NCBI GenBank assembly: GCA_027186245.1 | Contig: CP114499.1 | Location: 4,717,001-4,781,000, forward strand | DNA from: Coriaria nepalensis | Lineage: Eukaryota > Streptophyta > Magnoliopsida > Cucurbitales > Coriariaceae | DNA length: 64,000 bases | Direction of reading: 5' to 3' | Part shown: one piece after another, positions 1 through 9,611 of the stretch | Layout: the number at the start of each line of letters is the position of its first letter | How positions within the stretch are numbered: position 1 is the stretch's first letter | Notes under the pieces: model-generated | Database searches by the model: none | Told to the model about the DNA's origin: nothing | The model's input: only the letters and a program-made list of their open reading frames with translations | Made by a program: the position numbers and the translations under genes

Positions 1-284
1 TAGTCATCCATTTATGTTGAAATGGTGACAAGTGGGGGCCACATGTCTAAGGAAAATTTTGATGACTAATGAACATTAAGCATGTTCGTGGATGCAACAG
101 AGAATTTTTTTTTGTTAATTAAACTTAAGCCCCTATTAAATCTTAAAATTTATAAAAATATCATCTACTATTTTTATAATTAAAATTTGGTATATGTGAG
201 AATTAGAATTTACTAATAAGTCAACTTTCAATTTATTTTCTCACTACTATGCCTAGTCTATAAATATTGGGGGATTACAACAAC
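1..284. other. AT-rich non-coding DNA, left edge
   Basis: I see no gene, RNA or clear repeat unit here. It leads into the minisatellite that begins near 285. A CACTACT heptamer at 242-248 is noted in the rejected list. Confidence 0.4.
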
Positions 285-1340
285 TAGCTCGTTAATATTG
301 ACAGATCTAAAATAATTAACTCATTGGTGTAAACGGTCCATAAACAACCAGTCCGTTGATATTAACAATCTAGATACAACTGACTTATTGATGTCAACGG
401 GTCAGAAAAAATTGACTCATTAATGTCAACTCTTCATAAATAACCAATCACTATAGCATCAACAGTTGATATACAATTGACTTATCGATGTCGACTGGTC
501 AGAAATAACTTACTCGTTAGTATCAACAGTCTCGAAACAACCGATTCATTGATATCAACAGTCTAAATAAAAATGACTCATTGATATTAATGGCTCAAGT
601 ACAACTGACTTGTTGATGTAAACATGTGAGTTGTTTCTAGCTCGTTAACATCAACGAGTTAGAAATAACTGAAACCGTTTATATCAATGGGAAATTATTT
701 TTGAACCATTGATGTCTCAACTGGTTCTTATGTTCTAACTCTAACCTTCAAAACCAATGGACCGATGGCTCGATTGGTGGCTTGATAGAAGATCTAACTA
801 CCCATCGAGCTATCGATTTTTTAGGTTATATACTATTCAAGGTTTAAGTCTCTAACTTCCAAAATTGAGGCTCGATGGGAGATATTAGTATCCATTGAAC
901 CATTAGTTTTTGAGGTCAAATACTACTTAAGGCGAGTTTTATGATTCGTTAATATCAACGATCCATAATATTCTGAACTGTTGACTTCAACGGGTAAGTT
1001 TTTTGACTCATCGATATCAATGGGTCAAAAAAAACTAACTCATATTTCAACAGTCCATAAATAATTGATTCGTTGATATAGTCTAGATAAAATTGACTCG
1101 TCGATGTTGAATGGTAAGAAACAATTGACTCGTTGATGTCAACGATGCATAAACAACCGATCCAAAAATATCAACTGTCCAGATCCAAGTTTGATGTCGA
1201 TAGGTCAGAAATACTTGACTCATTGATGCGAATAGTCCATAAACAACCGATCTTATGATATCAACAACTGAGATGCAACTGAGTTGTTAATTTCAACAGG
1301 TAATTATTTTTGTATTGTTGATATCTCAACGAGTCCTTGT
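285..1340. repeat. Degenerate ~32-bp minisatellite with a GTTGATGTCAAC core
   Basis: The core gttgatgtcaac (variants cattgatatcaac, cgttaatattgac, cattggtgtaaac) recurs every 31-33 bases, for example near 291, 323, 354, 387, 419, 484, 517 and 549. Linkers alternate between 'ccataaacaaccgat'-like, 'agatacaactgact'-like and 'ggtcagaaataattgact'-like versions, giving a ~95-100-bp super-period. The core is an imperfect palindrome (GTTGA..TCAAC). From about 735 to 905 it is interrupted by the second motif described at 1360-1530. Tandem degenerate motifs of this kind occur in subterminal regions of some plant DNA transposons. Linking it to the Ulp1-like relic downstream is inference. Confidence 0.75.
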
Positions 1341-1359
1341 GATAGAGACCTTCAACTTT

Positions 1360-1530
1360 CTATATGGGTAGTCATATCTCTCATCAATTACAGATTTGGA
1401 AGTTAGAGACCTTCAAAATTAATGGCTCAATAGGTTCACAGATCTCCCATAGAGCCATTGGATTAAGTCTCTCACTTTCAAAACCGATGGCTCGATGGGA
1501 GATCTAAGCACTCTGACTACCTATATAGGA
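1360..1530. repeat. Inverted 'cgatggctcgatggg' motif block, left copy
   Basis: Sequences such as aaaccgatggctcgatggga and their complements (tcccatcgagctatcggttt type) alternate with 'ttagagaccttcaa'. The same material is present at about 735-905, and again at 4690-4910 on the far side of the Ulp1-like relic. The inverted copies could fold into hairpins. Confidence 0.6.
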
Positions 1531-2235
1531 AGTTGAAGTAATCTTTATTTATAAGTATAGGATACATGTTATGAAACAACATATTATCAACGGTCCATGT
1601 TTTATTAAAGTAATGTTCAAAATTATGTGTGAACGAGTTTTAAGTAAATTACCTGTGCACATCAACGATCCATGTTTTATTAACCATTGATATCAAGGGA
1701 TATGAATAAATAGACTGTTGACATCAACTATCCAGTATGTAATTACCCATTGATGTTTAAATTTCATATCTTTTTTTGTTCAAACACATTAATATCCATA
1801 ATTTATACTTCTCATGTCATGTGTCGCTATTTGTAAAACTGATGTGTCTTTTCTAAATCCTTATAATTATTTTCACATTTGTTCAAGTTAAAACATATCA
1901 TATAGGAAGGTGAAGTAATGTTTATTTTAAGTATATGATATATGTCAAGAAAAAATAAGTTATATATAGTAATAATTGTTATGCATATGCAAAAATAGGA
2001 AGATAACATGTGGACAAGGGCTTCTTGATGTAAATTTTAATATGTAGATGGAAACAAATCCAAAATAATGTGTCGACGGGATTTAAGTAAGTTACCTATT
2101 GACGTCAACAGTCCACATTTTATTAATTGTTGTTGTCAGTGAATCTGAATAAATTGACCATTTACAACCACGGTGTAGTATGTTGTTACCTGTTGATGTC
2201 AACAGGTATGAATAAACAGATCTTACGTCTAGCAT
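1524..2235. repeat. Diverged tandem duplication of non-coding DNA
   Basis: The stretch starting 'tataggaagttgaagtaat' at 1524 has a diverged second copy starting 'tataggaaggtgaagtaatg' at 1901. The 'gtccatgttttatta' segment near 1593, repeated near 1665, recurs as 'gtccacattttatta' near 2111. Isolated ttgatgtcaac cores continue to about 2205. No convincing ORF is present. Confidence 0.5.
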
Positions 2236-2566
2236 CTTCATGCTCTTCAAAAAGTGTTCATTATCTTCAATAGGATATCGTTCAAGAAGTAACCCCTTCA
2301 ACTCGCCTGTTGAATTCACAACCATCTGTTTCACAAATAATCTTAATCAAACCATCCGAGAAGAACCCATCATAATTTGAAAACTGTTTTGTAACCCATC
2401 AACCAATCTAAAATCAATGACGAAAATCAAACAGCCTAGTGGCAATCGGGTATATCACCTAAAATTAGGTTTTTTTTTGTGCTTTTCTTTGAAATTATTT
2501 GGGATATTTATGTAAGAGTTATGAAACTTTGGAGTGATTATATGCATTTTTAATTGAAAATTTGGA

Positions 2567-2644
2567 GGGAATATGAATTGACATCTAGTCATCTAGTAGT
2601 TCCTATAAACTGCTTAATGGTCCCAAATGACAATTCATATTCCC
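2567..2644. repeat. 14-bp perfect inverted repeat, 50-bp loop
   Basis: GGGAATATGAATTG at 2567-2580 is matched by its exact reverse complement CAATTCATATTCCC at 2631-2644. It lies immediately upstream of the DUF1985-like relic. It could be a hairpin, a small MITE-like remnant or chance. No target duplication was identified. Confidence 0.6.
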
Positions 2645-2699
2645 ACGAGCCTCGAGTATTGCAGTTTTTTTTTTGGTTTAATTATTTTTCATTTCAGGG

Positions 2700-4601
2700 G
2701 AAAAAATTCCAATATTTCGTGATCTAGAATCTATAATTGACCAAGATATTCATTTCAAGATCCATATTACTATGATAGCAAAGCAGGAAGTGGTGATTTT
2801 GAGTCCTCAGTATAGTGTGAGTCCTTTAGGTCTACTTGTTTGGGTCTTTTTTTGTAATGTATCTTGTCAACTTAAAAACTTAAGGCAAATTATTAACTTT
2901 TTCATTCTTCGACGAGTGAAGTGCAAGAGGAAGCACGAGTTGCGGTTTACACACCGTAGCAAGCCTATACGGTTTGGTCTATGGGAGTTTGCATTAGTGA
3001 CGGGGTTGAAATATCATGAATATCTTATGAACTACATAATTAAGCAGATAGAAAAAGATAACCACCTGTTGAAGAATTATCTTGGTAGAAAACTTGTCAC
3101 TGTGTCAGAGTTAGCAGAGAAGTTTAGAAGTGATGATGAGTCATAGATTAACTAGAATGGTGAAATTGTGAAGATGGCTTGTGGCCACAAAGAAGTGGAC
3201 AAGGTCAATTGTGAAGAAGTAGATGAAGAAGAAAAGGAGAAGGAAGAAGGGGAAGTTGACTAAGTTAAGCTGAAAAGGAAAAAGACATCGAGGTTGGAGT
3301 ATCTTATTATGGGATTAGAGAAGAGGGTTATGGGAGGGATGGAGAAGATCTTTTAGAGAATTGAGAGATGATATGAACATGCAGATGTGAGAGATAGAGA
3401 ATATGCTTATAAATATCAGAGATGAGATGGATCCCACAAAATCTCTCATTCTCACCGCCATCTGCCACAACCGCAATATTCTATCACATGTCAACACCTT
3501 CTATATTTGATTCGTTGATAACACAATACCACCCATCAAGGCGGATGTAGAGAATTCGGCGAATACATATGTGACCCCTCTTATCATTGAGACTATACAA
3601 GGTCAAAGGATGAAGAAGCATGCTCTAGCTCTCATGTCTCCATATATAGACATCCAGAAGAAGAAAATATATAAAAAGAAAAAAGGATTATCAAGGACGC
3701 TACTTCTTACCTCAAATAAGGCTAACGAGATAGCCATACAAAAGTGGCTAGAGACCGAGATAATGGTGTAAGTATGGGGAATATTTTTTTGAGATGATAT
3801 TGCATTCCTTGTCATGGCTGGACAGTTTTGTAAGCATTCAAATTTATTTTTGAAACCTATTTTTGTATACATTAATAATTTTCTAAAAAAGTACTTAGCT
3901 TAATTGATTGTCTTAATTGACTGTTTTTATTTTTTTGCCTTATGATTGTAGCATGTAGATGAATCATGTTTTTCCTATGGATGAGATAACAAAAGTTTAA
4001 TGACCTACTTGACCAATCTACCACTTTCCTACATCAAGTATTCTCTCACTTCTTAGATATATATTAGAACAAGACATTCAAAAATTTGAAAGAGAAAGAT
4101 TGGGAAAGACATGTATTTCCAGACGACACTTTAATGAAATCATGCATCGATGGTGAGGCACCTATTGCTAGAATTGCATGGTGGTACGTAGACCGGCTTT
4201 ACATCCTTTACAGCATCAATGATTTACATTGGGCGGTCATGGTTGTGGATATTCCTAAACAAAATATTAGTGTCATGCACAACCTCTCAAGTAGCAAATA
4301 CTTTTCGAAGAAGATTTTAGAATTTCTAATTCCAATGAGCATGATGCTTCTGTACTTGTTAAGGACCGGTGGGTTTGAGTACAACCCTGAACCATTCAAG
4401 ATTGTCATAGTTACCGGCTTGTATGGGAATAAGACTTTATTAAAAAGGGATTGTGGTGTTTATATGTTGAAATATTTAGAGTATCACCATGTATATTTAG
4501 ATGTAAAGCTCATTTCTGATGACCATAGGGGTCTTTTTCGCTATCAGATAACATGCGGCATTTATCAACGATATGTAGACATTTCACCCAAAACTGTATA
4601 A
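2700..4601 (+). pseudogene. DUF1985 / Ulp1 (C48) protease-like transposon gene, decayed
   Basis: The first open segment (2772-3146) carries a DUF1985-like signature, including a stretch reading FGLWEFALVTGLKYHEY. Frameshifted, stop-rich remnants follow with Lys/Glu-rich coding (about 3160-3260) and an open piece at 3571-3771. The last segment (4086-4601, 171 aa) resembles a Ulp1-type cysteine protease C-terminal domain: LHWAVMVVDI supplies the His-Trp region and RDCGVYMLKYLEY the nucleophile Cys region. The position where the family has its catalytic Asp (usually V-Y/W-D-S-L) reads VMHNLS, so the Asp seems lost. GT-AG-like signals near 3769 and 3951 may mark a former intron. Plant DUF1985-Ulp1 proteins are frequent passengers of Mutator-like and related DNA transposons. 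Stops and frame breaks make this copy non-functional. Confidence 0.7.
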
Positions 4602-4689
4602 GTTAGTTTATATGTATTTGTAATTTGATGTATGAGATTTTTTTATTTATAAGTTTGATATATATTATACATTTGATATATATGATAGT

Positions 4690-4910
4690 CTGTTTTATAA
4701 CGATCTCTCACCTCTAAAATCGATGGCTCAATGGCTCGATGGGTAGTCAAATATCTCATCGAGCTATCGGTTTTGGAGGTTAGAGACTACCGATGAGTAC
4801 TAATAATTCCCATCAAGCCATCGATTTTGGAAGTCAAGGGTGGTAGTTAGAGACTACTGATGGCTCCATGGGTGGTAGTTAGTTCTCCCATCGAGCTATC
4901 AGTTTCTGAA
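4690..4910. repeat. Inverted 'cgatggctcgatggg' motif block, right copy
   Basis: Starting with aaaatcgatggctcaatggc and continuing through catcgagctatcggttttgg, this block repeats the motifs at 735-905 and 1360-1530, in both orientations, with 'ttagagactac' spacers. Sharing the motif across the Ulp1-like relic suggests that both flanks and the relic form one mobile unit. Confidence 0.6.
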
Positions 4911-6063
4911 AGCATTTAGAAAGACATAGTACATAAAGTAGTGAAGTGAGCTCAAAGCAAATTTATCACCTTCCAAGAAAGAGGTAATGAAGACAAAGCC
5001 CCATAGAGCTTCCCCAAAGAATTGGTAATTGAATTATGGAGCTATGTGACTTCTCTTTGGCTATAGCATACATTGCCAAAATGCAAGCCGAAACCACTGT
5101 AACTGAAGTGTGTTCTTCTAGGGTAACAATGGCAGTGCCCTTGCAATGTACCTTGAATCACCTTTGCTATACTATTTTCCTGCTATTTTCTTACTAAGAG
5201 TGACTATTAACATAGCTATGTATTGTATTTCAATTTAGAGAGAATAGAATGAATAAAGCTAACAAATTTCTGCCAAGAAGAAACTAGTGTTAAACTTGTA
5301 AAATTCAGGGGAAAAGGTAAAGTATCCATCAAATGCCCACCAGTATATAAGAAGGCGCTAATTTTGATATTTTCCTCATCATGCTATCGATTAGGTGAAT
5401 ATTCGGAGGAGGGAAGCGACAATGGTGGAAGCAAGGAAGAAGATGGAGCGGACTTTAAATTGGGAGAGAGGAGGCTCATATCCTAGGACCTAGAGTTTCA
5501 AATCTCTACGTATGTATGGAGTGGGTACGTTTTGTGATCCCAACGTCATTTGTGACTTCTTCTAGAGCTCTGTTTCCATCCTCTTCTTTTTGAACAGAGA
5601 CTTTATAAAGAAATAGAGACATAACAATTTAGGTTTTGTCAAGGTGAAGTGGAAATTAGAATAGATTTAGGCGGGTAAATTTCAGAGGTGATATTGTATT
5701 TCAGCAATAAATGTGGCCGAGGGGTCTAAGGATAAGTTATTAATCAGATTGATTGGTTGGTTTAAAAAAGTTGGGTCTGAATAAAATTTCTTAAATTGCA
5801 TAGTGGAAGTCATTTATCCATACTAGAAATCAGAATTAGAATCTTTTTGGCAGAAAACTATTATTGGCCAAAACAAATGTAGGTAATGTTGACTGTGTAG
5901 TGAAGTGGCAAAGGATTGTCACCCGTCTTAAGTGGCAAACAAGAACCATGTAGAACACCCTATTCTTCCACGTGTCTCGTGCCACCACAAACCCTTTTAC
6001 AAGTTACTATATTAAAATACAAGTTACAACCCACATATATCATGGTCTAACTAAATCTCTTAC
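4911..6063. other. Intergenic, no gene recognised
   Basis: AT-rich DNA with no ORF I can support. A TATA-like 'agtatataagaagg' near 5342 is followed by a short ORF from about 5422 (starting MVEARKKMER) that resembles nothing I recognise. The region upstream of 6064 would have held the F-box gene promoter. Confidence 0.4.
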
Positions 6064-9000
6064 ATGATGGTTTCTATCTCAACGCCTCCAAGATGGGAAC
6101 TACTGCTCAGTCTAGTTGCTCCTCTTCTTGATTCAGAAGCATTAGCCTTATCCTCATGTGTCTGCAAATCATGGTCTCTTTCCTTATCATTTAGCCATTT
6201 TAGGACCCTCTTTGCACCACATATTTCCCTTCCCTCCCCACCACCACTGCCATTAAACCCCCATATCACCACCTGTATGCCCTTAGCCACGTTTTTGCTA
6301 AGCGTCGTTGCCAAGTTTGGTTAAAACCTCAACTATCCCTCTCCAACCTCCTCTTTCCCATCAATATCCAAACCTCCACCCACAACATCCATGATAGTGT
6401 GGTAAAGCCCGGTAGTAAACTAATGGTTGATCTAAACATGTTATTTAAGTTCAATATAAATGTTAATGGATAGGAGGAGGAGGGAGAGGAGTTATCCTCT
6501 CTAGAGGAGGTGAGGGTGGTGTGGAACATGGTTTTGGAAAGGTGGAGCGGGGTCTTCACCATGATGGTTTGTGTTGGCAAGGTCAAATTGTTAGGTGGTG
6601 GGGCCAAAAGCAGTCAAGGATGGTTCTCAAAGAAGCTTCTATGCCACCGGGTTGCTGCTTAGGCGGTGGGGCTACAAGCATGATCATGGCGGCTGTAAAG
6701 TTGGGAGTGAGTGGTAAGTATAGAAGAGGGATAGATAAAGTGAGTGTGGGTATTTTGAGTATAGTGGAATGGAATTATGTGGGTTTAGACGATGGTTTAA
6801 GGTGTCATGACCCAAAATCGACCGTGACCGGCACATAACCCTATCATTAAATCAATAGGACCAAGCAAACTTTTGTAATAATATTTCTATAAAACATGGT
6901 AATGCATATATATATATTTTGAAATTAACTGAAATAATATTTTATTAAATATTTTTATTATTTACATTAAAGTCTTTATACAAGTTGACTATGTCTAATA
7001 GAGCAACCTTAACGGTTTACTCGAATCCTATATAAAATATCAATATGGACCACAAAATATCAAAATTTCAAACAACCTAAATAGGAATGGTCAAAACAGA
7101 TATCCATTTCTTTACTTGTATCCGATGTGCTGAACCGAATACGATCAATTATCTGGAATTAAAAAAATTTAAATAAAAGAATGAGTCGAAGACTCAGTAA
7201 ATAAATATTATATAATTACTTCTACGGGACAAGTTTTCTTATTTAAATATATTTAACTATGAAATAAATACTTAATAGTTTCCTACCCTCGTATAATAAT
7301 ATTTTCAATGAATATTCATATTTGTAAATTGATCAACATTTCATATCGTGACTACGTCACCATACATGTATAGTTCACACCAATACGACATAACATAGGT
7401 CGTTAGAGATAAAAATTACTCTGCCATATATGGCCATAATAATAATAACTTGTCTTATACGGCTATATAAAAATATCATGTCATATATGACTATAACAAT
7501 ATCTTCGTATGGAGCTCTGCACATGTCATATTCATTAACAGATCAAGGTGTATTAAGATTATCAACACTGTTAATAGCTACAGTTCCTCTGACGACTTTC
7601 AACCAATCAAACAGTGCACACATTCATGTTAGATTCATTTCCATAGGCACAAGCATATCCATCATCAACCATTTGATTCATGCATACTTTTATTAAAAGT
7701 CTATGTATATGCCGTGAAATACGAATATGTTTTATAATCAATATACACTTAGTTTCTTATACGCTTGTCCCGCTTAATGCATACATTTCAAATAACCTTT
7801 GAAACTAAGTTTTTCATGCAGTAAATAACAATCAAGGAAATCAAGTAAAATATGTATTATTTAAACAAATCCTAGCCAACCAAATTCAATCACATAAATT
7901 AAATAAATCCAATCATCATGCATGAAAATTTAAAATATTTTTACGTAATAATGTAATATTTACTCATAGTAGAATAAGTCGAAATTATAAAAGAAAATGA
8001 TTCAATGGGATTCTAGTGGAGGGATGCTCGACGAACTTATTTCTAAAAAATAAAAAATTTATAATTGTAGTTTAGATTGTAAATAATTATAGGATTAAAT
8101 AGGAAATCTAGATCTGCCCCCTTTGATGTCATAATACTAGTTAGCCAATATTAAAACTAATTTAATTTGATCAATCCATCATATTCATAATTTCAATAGT
8201 AACACAACTTCTTACACATTCTGTTTAGTTCTACGACACTATAATTTCAATGAAATAGCTTGCTAATTCTGTAGTCAAATTTCAGTAATAATTTAACCAA
8301 TACTAACATAATTCTTCATAAGCCCTAATTATCTCAATTCGATTTTTATGAACTAATATTATACTAATCTCACATTACTTCAAATTTACTATAATCACTT
8401 TCATTTTCCAGCAAACCAATATACAAAACCATCTCTTTGTTCATTCTCTCTCATCATAGTGACATACCTAATTCTTCAATAATTCCAAATTATCTAAATT
8501 TGATTCCACAAACTCAAATTCAATACTAAGCCAACTATATCAAGATATTAAACTATCATAAATTTCTTACATAAGTCAAGAAGAACAATTCAAAAATTTG
8601 GGGATTTAGAGTTCATGGTTTAATATGATTCAACAACTCGAATTCATCATTATTTTATCAATATCAAACCACCAACATACTATAATTTCTAACATCTAAT
8701 CCAAAAAGAAGAAATTGAAACTTCTAGGATTTTAGAGTTTTTACCTCAGATTCTACAATAAAACATAAATAATCTAATTTTTCAAAATTTAGAAGAGAAT
8801 CAAGCTAAATACGAATAGAATTTAAAAAAACCACAATAATTTACAGTTCTTAGCCATAAAAATCCAAATCGGAGAAGGTAGGGAGAGAGAGCGAGAGGAA
8901 GAGACCCAAATTTTTTTTTTCTTATTTTTTGGTTGCCTTTGATCACTACTACGGCACAATTAGGGAAGGGAAAAAAAGGTTTGAGTTTCAAAATCTATAA

Positions 9001-9143
9001 ATTGACCTCCTAGCCTTTCAAGTATTATCCAAATATTATTCTTTAATCTTGTGACTTTTCAACCAGGCCCTTTTTTTAAAAAAAAATTGGGTTCTCACAT
9101 AAGGTATCCACAACATTTTCTTCCACCTCGCGATGTTGACTGA
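6064..9143 (+). pseudogene. F-box protein gene, frameshifted and split by an LTR insertion
   Basis: The start at 6064 opens an F-box-like N-terminus (PPRWELLLSLVAPLLDSEAL followed by a CVCKSW motif). Homology to a plant F-box family I associate with Arabidopsis At5g04010 (from memory) then continues in different frames: an LKPQLSLSNLLFPINIQTST segment (about 6320-6385), SLEEVRVVWNMVLERWSGVF (about 6500-6560), and PPGCCLGGGATS to VSVGILSIVEWNYV (about 6646-6782). This needs at least two frameshifts, and there is an in-frame TAG near 6472. At ...LDDGLR the reading frame meets a 2.3-kb insertion (6803-9099). After removing the insertion and one target-site copy, the frame continues YPQHFLPPRDVD and stops at 9141-9143. 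Broken gene; its F-box would have bound SKP1 in an SCF ubiquitin ligase. Confidence 0.75.
6803..9099. mobile_element. Solo-LTR-like insertion, TG...CA ends, TAAGG target duplication
   Basis: The element begins TGTCATGACCC and ends GGGTTCTCACA, so it has TG...CA termini and near-inverted ends (8 of 11 positions). It is flanked by perfect 5-bp direct repeats TAAGG at 6798-6802 and 9100-9104, as expected for LTR-retrotransposon integrase. It is 2,297 bp and AT-rich, with no retroviral domain on either strand, so a solo LTR (or a small non-autonomous LTR element) fits best. The host gene frame continues exactly across the empty site. Family and orientation are not resolved. Confidence 0.8.
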
Positions 9144-9611
9144 TGATCTTGGTCAGTGTATCGATTCGGCCTCCCGGCACTGCCCGAATTCGGTCCGGCA
9201 CTATTCATTCCCGTGCCGGCTCATATTTGCATCTCTACGCTCATGTATGTATAATGTATAATGTAGAGAGTTGCATCTCGACGGCCCAGATTTTATAAGT
9301 TTGGTTTTGTACATGCAAACAGTATACATATTTGCACTCCTAAAAAAAACCCATTATCATCTATGAATGCAGAATTTGACTAAAACTAATCTGGTCAACG
9401 ATAGAAATCATTTTTCAGGTTGACGTTCAAAAGTCAAGAAAAAAAAAAAAGAGAAAAGAAAAAAGACGACTGAAATGTCGAAACTACCCATATATATTGT
9501 AATATTGACGAAAAATCGTCAGTTCCCGCCTATTTACAACCTGTGCTGGCGCCAACCCACAGTCTTCAAAGTTAAAACTCGTTCTCTCTTTCTGCATCTC
9601 TCTCTCTGTCT
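9144..9611. promoter_or_regulatory. Intergenic region and probable promoter/5' UTR of the GNAT-BRCT gene
   Basis: No coding sequence. A locally GC-rich segment (9160-9230) with repeated 'cggcac' is followed by AT-rich DNA and a CT-rich leader (ctcgttctctctttctgcat and following) just before the ATG at 9612. Pyrimidine-rich leaders are common in plant 5' UTRs. No unambiguous TATA box can be assigned. Confidence 0.4.

Noticed and set aside
242..4943. CACTACT (242-248) and AGTAGTG (4937-4943) as CACTA-type terminal inverted repeats of the Ulp1-like element
   Set aside because: The match is only seven bases and weakens beyond. The flanking triplets (tct and aag) do not match as a 3-bp target duplication, and a 7-mer pair is easily found by chance over 5 kb.
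6329..6607. Minus-strand ORFs across the F-box region
   Set aside because: They are shadows of the F-box coding on the + strand, which shows clear family motifs.
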